In this document: in pieces, positions 28,733-42,168 of the stretch
How positions within the stretch are numbered: position 1 is the first letter of the stretch
How the letters are laid out: every line of letters starts with the position of its first letter
Assembly (NCBI RefSeq): GCF_045679555.1
Contig: NC_092092.1
Coordinates: forward strand, 7,309,643 to 7,373,642
Reading direction: 5' to 3'
Origin: Salvelinus alpinus
Lineage: Eukaryota; Chordata; Actinopteri; Salmoniformes; Salmonidae
DNA: 64,000 nt
Notes under the pieces: generated by a model
Seen by the model: the letters and a program-made list of their open reading frames with translations, nothing else
What the model was told of the DNA's origin: nothing
Database searches by the model: none
Program-made: the position numbers and the translations under genes

Positions 28733-31700
28733 ATGAGGAGTCAAAGGACGCTTTCCGTGTTGCTTCTGTTGATGATGGGTAAGTACTTCATCCATTTTGT
28801 TTGATGCTGATTGTGCTACTATTTTAAATGTGAATGTCATTTGGCTGACCTTGATTCCACCCTGTTGTTTCACAAGGTATGGTGACCACTGCGGTTCCTG
28901 GTGAGTTTACATTGTGTCCAATTCCACTTTTCAACTCTGACTGAATTATAGAAGACTGAAACCATCATGTTGATACTTATAGATAACAGGAAACAAGCAG
29001 AGATCAGATCACTTTGTAGTGAATGAACTAGCACAGATAAATCAATTTACTTCCTTATTCAACAGAAAGAATGCATGGGAATGCAAGTTAACTTGCACAC
29101 TTAAATTTAATTAATATTGCCACAATATCACTCGAGATGATCTGTGATTTAGAATTAAAGATTTTTGGAACATAACTGTTTTCATAGTGTTTTAGTGTAG
29201 ATTCTATACACACATTCCATACATTGTTTAATTTAGAGAATTAGCTAATCTTTATCTACTTTGTTGGTTAAAACCCCATGATGCACCTTAGATGATGTCA
29301 AAAGTGTTTGAATCGCTCTAGAAGTATTATCTTCAGTAAATACAATATAATACAATATATATGGCCTAAGTAGCCATGATTCCTAACATTAGCTAGCCTT
29401 AGTCTGATAACTTATAAACAGTGGTGGAAAAAGTACCCAATCGTCATACTTGAGTAAAAGTAAAGATACCTTAATAGAAAATGACTCAAGTAAAAGTGCA
29501 AGTCACCCAGTAAAATACTTCTTGAGTAAAAGTCTAACAGTATTTGGTTTAAAATATACTTAAGTATCAAAAGTAAATGTAATTGCTAAAATATACTTAA
29601 GTATCAAAAGTATCACGAATAATTTTGTGATATTATATTAAAACCTCTTAAGGATCTGCGCCTTTTTATCAATTTTCGCCTAAAATGACAAACCCAAATC
29701 TAACTGCCTGTAGCTCAGACCCTGAAGCAAGGATATGCATTTTCTTGGTACCATTTGAAAGGAAACACTTTGAAGTTTGTGGAGATGTGAAAGGAATGTA
29801 GGATAATATAACACATTAGATCTGGTAAAAGATAATACAAAGAAAAAAACAACAGTTCTTTTGTATTTTTTTGTACCATCATCTTTGAAATGCAAGAGAA
29901 AGGCCATAATGTATAATTCCAGCCCGGGTGCAATTTAGTGTATGTGCAAAGTTTTAGACTGATCCAATTAGCCGTTGCATTTATGTATACAAAATATTGT
30001 ATCAAGACTGCCCAAATGTGCCTAATTTGTTTATTTAACCTCCTGGCTAGATGATTAATTTCGAGTGGATCACGAGCAGAATGGTTTTGGGGGTGCTTAG
30101 CACTTTCTCATTCAAACAACTAGCAAAAGTCTAAATTCTGAAACCCTGTTTTGTTATTATGTGGCAGTTATAGTTTCTGTCTGGTTTATAATTACTATCA
30201 AAATGTCCCAAAATAATATACATCAACCAGTGGCTGCAGCATGGTACAACACAACACATTACTCTTAAATTGTCACAAAATAAGTTTAAAAATCAACTGG
30301 TGGTTGCCGCATGATACAACGTAACAAACAAGCGCTTAAATAAAAAAGGAAACCTCATATTTTGGGGCTACAGGGCTTTACAGGAAGTGCTCGTGCTTGG
30401 TTTTCAACCTCTTTGTCTATTCCCTCCAGCAACTACTGCCTATGCAGACATCACTTCAACGGTTGGCCATTCATCAGCCACTGGTGAGTTTACATTAAGT
30501 CCAATAAGTGATTTTCAACCCACTTCTCAATCCTCTCTGACTGACTGAATTGTAACCATCTCTCATCTTAATCATATAGTATGTTATATACACTACCGTT
30601 CAAAACTTTGGGATCAATTAGAAATGTCCTTGTTTTTGAAAGAAAAGCAAATTTTTTGTCCATTAAAATAACAATAAATTGATCAGAGATACAGTGTTGA
30701 CATTGTTAATGTTGTAAATTACTATTGTAGCTGGAAACGGCAGATTTTTTTATGGATATCTACATAGGCGTACAGAGGCCCATTGTCAGCAACCATCACT
30801 CCTGTGTTCCAATGGCACGTTATGTTAGCTAATCCAAGTTTATCATTTTAAAAGGCTAACTGATCATTAGAAAGCACTTTTGCTATTATGTTAGCACAAC
30901 TGAAATCCGATGTTCTGGTTAAAGAAGCAATACAACTGTCCTTATTTAGACTATTTGAGTATCTGGAGCATCAGCATTTGTGGGTTCGATTACAGGCTCA
31001 AAATGGCCAGAAACAAAGAACTTTCTTCTGAAACTCATCAGTCTATTTTTGTTCTGAGAAATGAAGGCTATTCCATGTGAGAATTTGCGTCCCTCTGAAA
31101 CTGGATCTTCGACATCCTGACGGGTCACCCCTAGGTGGTAAGGGTAGGTAACAACACATCTGCCACGCTGACCGTCAACACGGGGGCCCCTCAGGGGTGC
31201 ATGCTTAGTCCCCTCATGTACTCCCAGTTCAGTGCATAGCCTCGCCCGACTCCAACACCATCATTAAGTTTGCTGATGACACGACGGTGCTAGGCCTGAT
31301 CACTGACAATGATGAGACAGCCTATAGGGAGGAGGTCAGTGACCGGGCACTGTGGTGCCATGACAACATCCTCTCCCTCAATGTCAGCCAGACAAAGGAG
31401 CTGATCGTGGTTTACAGGAAATAAAGGGCCGAGCATGCCCCCTGGGCTTTAGTGGAGCGGGTCAAGAACTTCAAGTTCCTCGGTGTCCCCGTCACTAAGG
31501 ATTTAACATGGTCCAGACACACCAAGACAGTCATGAAGAGGGCACGACAACAACTTTTCCTCCCCAGGAGACTGAAAAGATTTGGCATGGGTCCCCCCAG
31601 ATCTTCAAAAAGTTCTACAGCTGCACCATTGAGAGCATATTGACCAGTTGCATCACCGCCTGGTATGGCTAATGTTCGACATCTGACTGTAAGGCCCTAC

Positions 31701-34700
31701 AGAGGGTAGTGCATACGGCCCAGCACATCACTGGGGCCAAGCTTCCTGCCATCCAGGACCTAAATACTAGGCGTTTCTGAGGAAGGCCTTAAAACATTGG
31801 CAAAGACTCCAGCCACCCAAGTCATAGACTGTTCTTTCTACTACCGCATGGCAAGCGGTACCTGAGCGCCAAGTCCAGGTCCAAAAGGCTCCTTAACAGC
31901 TTCTACCCTCAAGACAAAAGACTCCTGAACAATTAATGAAATGGCCACCCGGACTATTTACATTTTACACTGCTGCTACTCGCTGTTTATTATCTATGCA
32001 TAGTCACTTTATCCCTACCTACATGTACAAATTACCTCGGCTAACCTGTACCCAGCACATTGACTCGGTACCGGTACCCCCTGTATATAGTCTCGTTATT
32101 GTTAATTTATTGTGTTATTTTTTAATTTTTTAAACTTTAGTTTATTTAGAAATATTTTCTTAACTCTATTTATTGAATGGCATTGTTGGTTAAGGCCTTG
32201 TAAGTAAGCAGGTAGCCTAGTGGTTAGAGCTTTGGGCCAGTAACCGAAAGGTTGCTGGATTGAATCCCTGAGCTGACAAGGTAAAAATATGTCGTTCTGC
32301 CCCTGAACAAGACAGTTAACCCACTGTTCCCTGGTAGGCCGTCATTGTAAATAAGAATTTGTTCTTAACTGACTTGCTGGTTAAAATAAATTAAAAATTA
32401 AAAAGAAAATTCACGGTAAGGTGAACCGTTGTATTCGGTTGATGTGACAATAAATTAGATTAGATTTGAATTGCCTCAAGGCTTAAAAATCCTTCTTTAA
32501 CCTGTCTCCTCCCCTTCATCTACACTGATTGAAGTGGATTTAACAAGTGACATCAATAAGGAATGATAGCTTTCACATGGATTCACCTGGTCAGTCTATA
32601 TCATGGAAAAAGCAGGTGTTCCTAATGTTTTGTACACTCAGTGTATATAACATGTAATCTTCGTCTGGCTTTCCGGCAGAGAAGACGCTTTGTTACTTAT
32701 TGTATCCTTTCAAAGTTTGAAAAGTGCATTGCACATTTCAAACTTTGGGGAATTGGGGAAATTGTTTGTTCACAAAAAAAGGAAATAGCACCGCCCTCTA
32801 ACCCTACATACTCTATATACCTACATATACATACTCTATATACCTACATATACATACTCTATATACCTACATATACATACTCTATATACCTACATACTCT
32901 ATATACCTACATACTCTATATACCTACATACTCTATATACCTACATACTCTATATACCTACATATACATACTCTATATACCTACATATACATACTCTATA
33001 TACCTACATATACATACTCTATATACCTACATATACATACTCTATATACCTACATATACATACTCTATATACCTACATACTCTATATACCTACATACTCT
33101 ATATACCTACATATCCATACTCTATATTCCTACATACTCTATATACCTACATACTCTATATACCTACATACTCTATATACCTACATACTCTATATACATA
33201 CATACTCTATATACCTACATATACATACTCTATATACCTACATACTCTATATACCTACATACTCTATATACCAACATATACATACTCTATATACCTACAA
33301 ACTCTATATACCTACATATACATACTCTATATACCTACATACTCTATATACCTACATACTCTATATACCTACATACTCTATATACCTACATACTCTATAT
33401 ACCTACATACACTATATACCTACATACTCTATATACCTACATACTCTATATACCTACATACTCTATATACCTACATACTCTATATACCTACATACTCTAT
33501 ATACCTACATACTCTATATACCTACATACTCTAACCCTACATACTCTATATACCTACATACTCTAACCCTACATACTCTATTTACCTACATACTCTATAT
33601 ACCTACATACTCTAACCCTACATACTCTATATACCTACATACTCTATATACCTACATACTCTAACCCTACATACTCTATATACCTACATACTCTATATAC
33701 CTACATACTCTATATACCTACATACTCTATATACCTACATACTCTATATACCTACATACTCTAACCCTACATACTCTATATACCTACATACTCTAACCCT
33801 ACATACTCTATATACCTACATACTCTATATACCTACATACTCTAACCCTACATACTCTATATACCTACATACTCTATATACCTACATACTCTAACCCTAC
33901 ATACTCTATATACCTACATACTCTAACCCTACATACTCTATATACCTACATACTGTATATACCTACATACTCTATATACCTACATACTCTATATACCTAC
34001 ATACTCTATATACCTACATACTCTAACCCTACATACTATATATACCTACATACTCTAACCCTACATACTCTATTTACCTACATACTCTATATACCTACAT
34101 ACTCTAACCCTACATACTCTATATACCTACATACTCTATATACCTACATACTCTAACCCTACATACTCTATATACCTACATACTCTAACCCTACATACTC
34201 TATATACCTACATACTCTATATAGCTACATACTCTATATACCTACATACACTATATACCTACATACTCTATATACCTACATACTCTATATACCTACATAT
34301 ACATACTCTATATACCTACATACTCTATATACCTACATACTCTATATACCTACATACTCTATATACCTACATACTCTATATACCTACATACTCTATATAC
34401 CTACATACTCTATATACCTACATACTCTATATACCTACAGACACTATATACCTACATACTCTATATACCTACGTACTCTATATACCTACATACTCTATAT
34501 ACCTACATACTCTATATACCTACATACTCTATATACCTACATACTCTATATACCTACATACACTATATACCTACATACTCTATATACCTACATACTCTAT
34601 ATACCTACATACTCTATATACCTACATACTCTATATACCTACATACTCTATATACCTACATATACATACTCTATATACCTACATACTCTATATACCTACA

Positions 34701-37700
34701 TACTCTATATACCTACATACTCTATATACCTACATACTCTATATACCTACATACTCTATATACCTACATACTCTATATACTTACATACTCTATCTACCTA
34801 TATACTCTATATACCTACATACTCTATATACCTACATACTCTATATACCTATATACTCTATATACCTACATACTCTATATACCTACATACTCTATATACC
34901 TACATACTCTATATACCTACATACTCTATATACCTACATACTCTATATACCTACATATACATACTCTATATACCTACATACTCTATATACCTACATACTC
35001 TATATACCTACATACTCTATATACCTACATACTCTATATACCTACATACTCTATATACCTACATACTCTATATACCTACATACTCTATATACCTACATAC
35101 TCTATATACCTACATACTCTATATACCTACATACACTATATACCTACATACTCTATATACCTACATACTCTATATACCTACATACTCTATATACCTACAT
35201 ACTCTATATACCTACATACTCTATATACCTACATATACATACTCTATATACCTACATACTCTATATACCTACCTACTCTATATACCTACATACTCTATAT
35301 ACCTACATTCTCTATATACCTACATACTCTATATACCTACATACTCTATATACCTACATATACATACTCCATATACCTACATACTCTATATACCTACATA
35401 CTCTATATACCTACATACTCTATATACCTACATACTCTATATACCTACATACTCTATATACCTACATACTCTATATACCTACATACTCTATATACCTACA
35501 TACTCTATCTACCTACATACTCTATATACCTACATACTCTATATACCTACATACTCTATATACCTACATACTCTATATACCTACATACTCTATCTACCTA
35601 TATACTCTATATACCTACATACTCTATATACCTACATACTCTATATACCTACATACTCTATATACCTACATACTCTATCTACCTATATACTCTATATACC
35701 TACATACTCTATATACCTACATACTGTATATACCTACATACTCTATATACCTACATACTCTATATACCTACATACTCTAACCCTACATACTCTATATACC
35801 TACATACTGTATATACCGCTATCCCCAAACACCATAGTGGGTTCGGAACAAAAGCAGGACACCGCTTTGGTCCCCGAGTCTTGAAACGCCGTATGAGCAG
35901 CACAAAAAGTTCACCTCTGGATACTCTGATGGAATTGACAGAACAGAGCTACTTCTTCACCACAAATGGATCGGCCAAAAGGCAGGGATCCACTTTCTCC
36001 ACCAATCATACTCACTTTTGTCAGGATCAAATTTCAAATTCACTATCCCTCATCTGCTCCGGGTTTTCAGGCTCGTAACATGCATTTCTCTCCTTTACTT
36101 GACTCAAATGAGAAAGTATATATTTCGCAGTCGTTTTGCATATTGCGCCCTACTTTCTGACTCACCTGAGCCCCGGACAAGAATTCCATCTGTGTGTGGG
36201 AATTCGGGAAACTCAGTACCGAGCCGCCCACTGTTGACATGCTTCCAAAATGACAAGCCCGGCCTGCTTGCCAGGTCGCCTCTTCCTGTGGTTTTCCGGC
36301 CTTAGGTCACATCTATAACATGTAATTGCATAACACAACAGATTAGATAAACTGGCATGACACACTCACTCACACATTCACCAAAAACAGCTGTGAGCAA
36401 ACCACTCCCCAAAATATTCTAATGAGCCACCGCCCCTTCAAAAGAGGAAATAATAATTTTCTGCAAAGTGCGAAGAACCTTTGAAGGGCTCAAAGGGTTC
36501 TTTGGATCAGTATGGTTCTACATAGAACCATCCCCCTTCCCACAAATCCCTTGAGGAACCCTCCAAGTGCTAAACATGAGTTTCTGACATTGTATCTTCA
36601 TCTAAAATCAGTTTGGCTGAGATCCCGGTGCAGATATCACACTATAGGTTTCCAATATAAATTGTTGATCTAATACCAATGGCAAATGTGGAGTATTTAA
36701 TTCCAATAATCTCTATTTTTATGTTAGTGTGTGGCATCTCTCCACTCAACAACAAAATAGTGGGAGGTGAAAATGCCCCTGCAGGAAGTTGGCCCTGGCA
36801 GGCAAGTCTCCAAACTTCTGACGGACATGTTTGCGGTGGGTCCCTCGTCAACAAGGTGTGGGTGATGTCTGCAGCCCACTGCTTCACCAGGTGAGTTAGC
36901 GTTAGATAACAGGTGCTTCTACACCTGCATTGCTTTCTGTTTGGGGTTATAGGCTGGGTTTCTGTACAGCACTTCGAGATATTAGCTGATGTACGAAGGG
37001 CTATATAAAATAAACTTGATTTGATTTGAGATACAGGGGACATAAAAGTTGTAATACAAATAGATAATTATGTCAGTTATTTGTGATGCAGCTGAGCGCA
37101 ACTCTTGAAATAAGTTTTCCAAAATGTAACTGTCCATTAATTCCATGTTAATCTTATATTTCATCACTTTGATCCATCTTAATTTAATTAAACATTTTTC
37201 ATTCCAACAAAAAGCTCAGACCCAAATGGTTGGAACATTAGCCTTGGTCGTCAGACCCTGGAGGGAATTAACCCCAACGAAGTGTCCAGAACTGTGGCTG
37301 AGATCATTATACATCCAGATTACAACGAGTTCACAAAGGACAACGACATCGCTCTGCTCAAACTCTCCTCGCCGGTCAGCTTCACAAACTACATCCGCCC
37401 CGTCTGTCTGGCAGCAAATGATAGTGTTTTCAACAATGGTACTGATAGCTGGGTGACCGGCTGGGGTAACATCAATGAAGGAGGTGAGGACACATTCATG
37501 ATCCATTGTAGGAGATGTTGATGAGATTATGTTTTATGTGAAACAGTATCCCCAGTGGTCACAATGCAGGTGCACACGGAAAAAAATAGTTTCTTATTCT
37601 GATGGAAATTGACAACCTGATGAAAACTGTCCTGAAGTTGTTACCTCCCATTTTTAATCTCCCATCACACATCACTTTATTTCCTTCAGTTCCCCTCCCA

Positions 37701-38548
37701 TCCCCCCAGGATCTGCAAGAAGTGGAGGTTACAGTTGTGGGGAACAGACAGTGTGAATGCCTCTATCGGGCCAGCTCAATCACAGACAACATGCTCTGTG
37801 CTGGTGATCTGGCAGGGGGCAAGGACTCGTGTCAGGTAAAGTTCACGCTAACCCATCTTGTTCTACTACAGGGCCCAGTTTTTCAAAAGTTATCGATTCG
37901 GATTTCGGCAAGCGGACAGGATTAAACGCATAGAAATAGAATGAATAGAACGGGCGTCCCCATTCAGGTCAATGATACGCCTGTTCTACTCAATATATTC
38001 ATATGCTTTTAATCCGATTGCAGAAATCTGATCAGATAAGTTTTGAAAAACTGGGCCCTGTTCCATTTCATTTCCTAGAGCCTTCTTTTAATGACCTTGC
38101 TCCATCTTCTCAGGGTGACTCAGGAGGTCCACTGGTGATTCAACAGAACTCTGTCTGGGTCCAGTCTGGGGTTGTTAGTTGGGGTCAGGGCTGCGCTCGG
38201 CCTAATCTCCCTGGGATCTACACCAGAGTGTCCAGTTACCAGTACTGGATCGACTCCCATATCAGGACCGACAAGCCAGGCTTTGTCCAATTTACCTCCA
38301 GTGGGGTAGATGCTGACAGCGATTACATCTGTTCTGATGTCCCAACAACTACTGTCGACCCCAACCCCTACCCCTCCACCTACTATTACCCTTACCCCTA
38401 CCCTTACCCCTACCCTTACCCCTACCAACACCCCGACCCTTACCAATACCCTTACCCTTACGAATCCATTTTTGATCATGGGCACAGTTTGTTCAGCTCC
38501 CTTTATTTGCTGAGCACCTTGTTCATTCTGATGTTTCTTACCATTTAA
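28733..38548 (+). CDS. Trypsin-like serine protease, copy B, with C-terminal hydrophobic anchor
   Basis: Exons 28733-28778, 28877-28900, 30430-30483, 36728-36890, 37215-37483, 37690-37835 and 38114-38548 give 378 aa. Layout and residue numbers are as in copy A: signal peptide, Thr/Ser linker, NNK|IVGG activation site at 51/52, triad His92/Asp140/Ser237, S1 Asp231. The linker reads [10 protein letters not shown] where the others read [10 protein letters not shown]. Loop residues 207-215 read CECLYRASS. After six Tyr-Pro repeats the tail continues ESIFDHGHS and ends in [16 protein letters not shown]. This hydrophobic end has no following charged tail, as expected of a GPI-attachment signal or a short membrane anchor. 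Intron 3 is 6.2 kb because of the minisatellite. Likely an extracellular membrane-bound trypsin-like protease (inference from fold and tail). Confidence 0.87.
29419..30040. repeat. Two dispersed teleost repeats in intron 2 (unit B)
   Basis: Counterpart of 17250-17882. The second repeat lacks the 24 bp that contain the CTCF-like motif (AATTTAG joins TGTATGTGC at about 29939) and keeps GTACCATTTGAAAG, which is missing in A, C and D. Confidence 0.6.
30591..31084 (+). mobile_element. Tc1-like 5' half in intron 3 (unit B)
   Basis: Left end CACTACCGTTCAAAACTTTG after TA, with the transposase start at [13 protein letters not shown] and a stop shortly after. It lacks the 237-bp insertion seen in A, C and D. 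Confidence 0.75.
31085..32207 (+). pseudogene. Decayed LINE reverse transcriptase remnant (unit B)
   Basis: Same remnant as 19177-20290: [20 protein letters not shown] and [14 protein letters not shown] blocks in broken frames. Confidence 0.75.
32208..32406 (+). mobile_element. Complete tRNA-derived SINE (unit B)
   Basis: A-box TAGCCTAGTGG, B-box-like GGATTGAATCC, then the conserved body GTCGTTCTGCCCCTGAACAA and the tail GAATTTGTTCTTAACTGAC with an A-rich end. This is the intact form of the SINE truncated in units A, C and D. Confidence 0.8.
32408..32645. repeat. LINE 3' end and Tc1-like terminus (unit B only)
   Basis: 32408-32470 ends ATAAATTAGATTAGATTTGA, a LINE-type terminus. 32475-32645 ends TTTTGTACACTCAGTGTATA and is the end of a common salmonid Tc1-like element. 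Both lie in the part deleted from the other units. Confidence 0.5.
32796..35816. repeat. 3-kb minisatellite, 17-bp unit, intron 3 of gene B
   Basis: About 175 copies of ACATACTCTATATACCT. Variants are a 23-bp form with an extra ACATAT and a 15-bp form ACATACTCTAACCCT, concentrated at 33530-34200. The 15-bp form contains CTAACCCT, identical to one and a third telomeric hexamers. Long stop-free frames across the array follow from its composition and are not genes. Absent from units A, C and D. Confidence 0.95.
35817..36472. other. Intron 3 sequence between minisatellite and exon 4 (unit B)
   Basis: 35817-36075 and about 36262-36470 occur only in unit B; the stretch between matches 20380-20560 of unit A. 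No gene recognised. Confidence 0.5.
36473..36563. repeat. MITE fragment (unit B)
   Basis: GGGTTCTTTGGATC and GGTTCTACATAGAACC, as at 20569-20660. Confidence 0.5.
36912..37030. repeat. Dispersed repeat in intron 4 (unit B)
   Basis: Same fragment as 21010-21128. Confidence 0.5.
37868..38061. mobile_element. Hairpin MITE in intron 6 (unit B)
   Basis: Same stem-loop element as 21964-22157. Confidence 0.75.
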
Positions 38549-39743
38549 ATTATTTCCATGATGCAGTCAAGGGCAAGGTTTTATTGGCAGTCTGAGTGCA
38601 AGTGCTATTCGTTGGGGAGATGTATCTTTTAAAGTAATGGCTGGCGTGCTCTGGAAGAACGAGAGTTGGGAAGGAGGTATCCTATGGCTGCATATCCTAT
38701 CTAGTATATTGTGTGTTCACTTTTCCCTGGGCACATCCGGCTGAGTGAGTGTTGTTTTCAATGGGCCTTACTGTTGTCTTGATTTATTTGTGAAGATGGA
38801 TAACCTGAAATAAATTTACTTATTTATTAAAGGGGCAATATGGGATTCAAACAAACAGAGACCATGACACTTTTTTTGTAAAACTCTTAGGGATAGAGCT
38901 GAAGAAATGTATCTCTTAAATTCATAGACAGAGGTTTGGGTACAATGACTGTCTGATAGCATTAACAATGTTTTGTAAGCTTTACAATTTTTTACAATTA
39001 CATTGTTTACAAAAAACACAGTAAAACAAGCTTATATTTTGGCTTGTGGTGAAGTAGGACAGCACTAAGCTCATGAGACATTTTAAGTTACATTCTTCAA
39101 GAATTAATGGCTATATATCATTAAAGATGCACTTTAGTCTCATTTTCATCTCATTTATCACATGATTTATTTAACAAAAGTCATGACATGTCACAAGTGG
39201 GAGGGGCCTTTCCTCTTCTGTTCTCTATTGGTCCTCTAACCACTAATTTGCACAAAACATATATGTTATACCCTTAAGTGGGTGTACATTAATTGGGATA
39301 GATATTGTTTCAACAAGAAAGTTTTTTTTTTTTAAGCTGGAGTGTGTCTAATTTAAAAGTAAAATAATGGGTGTACCGTTCCCAGATTGCCATTTTAATA
39401 TTTGAGAAATGACAAATCCTTTTGCTATGAAAGCTGTATAATAAAAAAATAATCAAATGTCTTTATGGAGCGGCCTGCAGTGGTCTAGTGGTTAGTGCCA
39501 CAGCCGACTGGATAAGAGCGTCTGCTAAATGACTAACATGTAAAACGTCTCCTGTCTTTCTTGTCTCTTCTTCTATCTTTCCTATCAATGGGTAACACTA
39601 TGCTTTAAATACACATATGAACCTTTCCTAAAGAAGGCACTGCATTGTGAAACTTTGGTGGAGGTTTACTCATTAAATTGTTGTGAACACATATAGAGTG
39701 TGCCACTTTATTCACATATTAGCCACTATTAAGTAGTTTATAA

Positions 39744-39775
<32 letters not shown>

Positions 39776-39967
39776 GTAGTAAATAAGGCCTTTATTATGT
39801 CGTATATCAATATATTCTACCTTAATTAAGGGTTCAATTATTAATAAATAAGTCATGTGTTACTGGCCAGTCCTCAATAACATAATTCTAATTATTATTA
39901 GGCAGTAAATCAATATCATCCGGAGAATATTGAGATTATTGATTTCAGCTTTTATATATTATCATAT
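38549..39967. other. 3' flank of gene B
   Basis: No gene. SINE-like repeat at 39467-39536 and a (TA)12 tract at 39751-39774. Confidence 0.6.
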
Positions 39968-40041
39968 CCATGTAGTACAGGGTCAGTGCCAGTACCATAG
40001 CTACAATGTGCAGGGAGACTGGAGTGGCTAAACTGTATGTA

Positions 40042-41306
40042 CAGTTGAAGTCGGAAGTTTACATACACCTTAGCCAAATACATTTAAACTCAGTTTTTAA
40101 CAATTCCTGACATTTGATCCTAGTAAAAATTCCCTGTCTTAGGTCAGTTAGGATCACCACTTTATTTTAAGAATGTGAAATTTCAGAATAATAGTAGAGA
40201 GAATGATTTATTTCAGCTTTTACTTCTTTCATCACATTCCCAGTGGGTCAGAAGTTTACATACACACAATTAGTATTTGGTAGCATTGCCCTTTAAATTG
40301 TTTAACTTGGGTCAAACATTTCAGGTTGCCTTCCACAAGCTTCCCACAATAAGTTGGGTGAATTGTGACCCATTCCTCCTGACAGAGCTGGTGTAACTGA
40401 GTCAGGTTTGTAGGCCTCCTTGCTAGCACACGCTTTTTCAGTTCTGCCCACTAATTCAGATCAGGGCTTTGTGATGGCCACTCCAATACCTTGACTTTGT
40501 TGTCCATAAGCCATTTTGCCACAACTTTGGAAGTATGCTTGGGGTCATTGTCCATTTGGAATACCCATTTGCGACCAAGCTTTAACTTCCTGACTGATGT
40601 CTTGATGTTTCTTCAATTTATCCACATCATTTTCTTTCCTCATGATGCCATCTATTTTGTGAAGTGCACCAGTCCCTCCTGCAGCAAAGCACCCCACAAC
40701 ATGATGCTGCCACCCTTGTGCTTCATGGTTGGGATGGTGTTCTTCGGCTTGCAAGCCTCCCCCTTTTTCCTTCAAACATAATGATGGCCAAACAGTTCTA
40801 TTTTTGTTTCATCAGACCAGAGGACATTTCTCCAAAAAGTATGATCTTTGTCCCCATGTGCAGTTGCAAATTGTAGTCTGGCTTTTTTTATGGCGGTTTT
40901 GGAGCAGTTGATTCTTCCTTGCTGAGCAGCCTTTCAGGTTATGTCGATTTAGGACTCGTTTTACTGTGGATATAGATACTTTTATACCTGTTTCCTCCAG
41001 CATCTTCACAAGGTCCTTTGCTGCTGTTCTGGGATTGATTTGCACTTTTCGTACCAAAGTACATTCATCTCTAGGAGACAGAACGCATCTCGTTCCTGAG
41101 CGGTATGACAGCTATGTGGTCCCATGGTGTTTATACTTGCATACTATTGTTTGTACAGATGAACATGGTACCTTCAGGCATTTGGAAATTGATCTCAAGG
41201 ATGAAACAGACTTGTGGAGGTCTACAATTGTTTTTCTAAGGTCTTGACTGATTTCTTTATGATTTTCTGATGATGTCAAGCAAAGAGGCACTGAGTTTGA
41301 AGGTAG
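40042..41306 (-). mobile_element. Sleeping Beauty-like Tc1 remnant (unit C)
   Basis: Left IR/DR (outer repeat at 40042, inner near 40245) and broken minus-strand transposase, as in unit B. Right end missing. Confidence 0.8.
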
Positions 41307-41640
41307 ACCTTACAATACAAGAGCAACAATAAAATAACAATAAGGAGGCTATACAGGGGTACCGATTCAATGTGCGGGGGTACAGGTTAGTCGAGGTAAT
41401 TGAGGTAATACTGTACATATAGGTAGGGGTAAAGTGACTATGCATAGATAAAAAAACAGCGAGTAGCAGCAGCGTAAAAAAGGGGGGGGGGGGGGGGGTC
41501 AATGCAAATAGTCCGGGTAACCATCTGATCAGCTCTTCTGCAGTCTTGGCCTGGGGGGAGGAAGCTGTTTAGAAGTCTTTTGAACATAGACTTGGCGCTG
41601 CGGTTACAAGCGAACATGCTGATCCTTTGTACTCCCACAC
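41307..41640 (-). repeat. Reversed LINE 3' end with poly(G) tract (unit C)
   Basis: As 25416-25750, with a 17-G run at 41482-41498. Confidence 0.65.
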
Positions 41641-41744
41641 CTCTAATTTACCTCTTGTTATGCAACAGCTGTGTTTCAGTTTGTATTCTGGTTCAGAAGA
41701 ATAATCTCCAACATGCTCTACGAGATCCACTGTCACGCATCACG

Positions 41745-42168
41745 TACCGTCTAATCCATCGTTCTTCTTCTTTTTTTCCAAAGCTGCCATCCAAGAATGT
41801 CAAGATTCTTAACATGAACAAACAATGTATTCAGTATATTATACATGTAATGTGGGTAAAACATTATGTAAACATTTTTAAGTGACCAGTGTTCAATGAC
41901 TAGAATACAGTATACACATACTGTATATGACTAAGACCAATATAGTACAAAAACAAATATATGTACTACAGCCAAGTAAATAAGTTGTAAAAGTAGCTAC
42001 GATGACTAAGAATACATTGTTTGTTCATGTTAAGAATCTTGACATTCATGAATGACAGCTATGACAACAACAACAAAATGATGGATTGCACTGCATTGTT
42101 GAAGACAGTTCTGCAAGCAAGAATTTCACTCTGCCTTGTGCACCTGACCAATAAACTTTGATTTGATA
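41745..42168. repeat. Hairpin repeat plus LINE-like 3' terminus (unit C)
   Basis: As 25856-26278. Confidence 0.65.

Larger units (their letters stand above)
24077..39967 (+). repeat. Tandem unit B (15.89 kb)
   Basis: Starts at CCATGTAGTACAGGGTCAG. It is 3.7 kb longer than unit C because intron 3 keeps a complete SINE, a 3-kb minisatellite and two stretches missing from the other units. It lacks the 237-bp element and the CTCF-like motif present in A, C and D. Confidence 0.9.

Noticed and set aside
32641-33534. Open frame of 297 codons rich in Tyr, Ile, Leu and Thr
   Set aside because: It runs through the 17-bp minisatellite, which has no stop in this orientation except where the CTAACCC variant occurs. 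It has no domain and no counterpart in other units.
32796-35816. CRISPR-like or interstitial telomere array
   Set aside because: Units are contiguous without unique spacers, and the telomere-like octamers are scattered single variants, not TTAGGG tracts. A minisatellite explains it.
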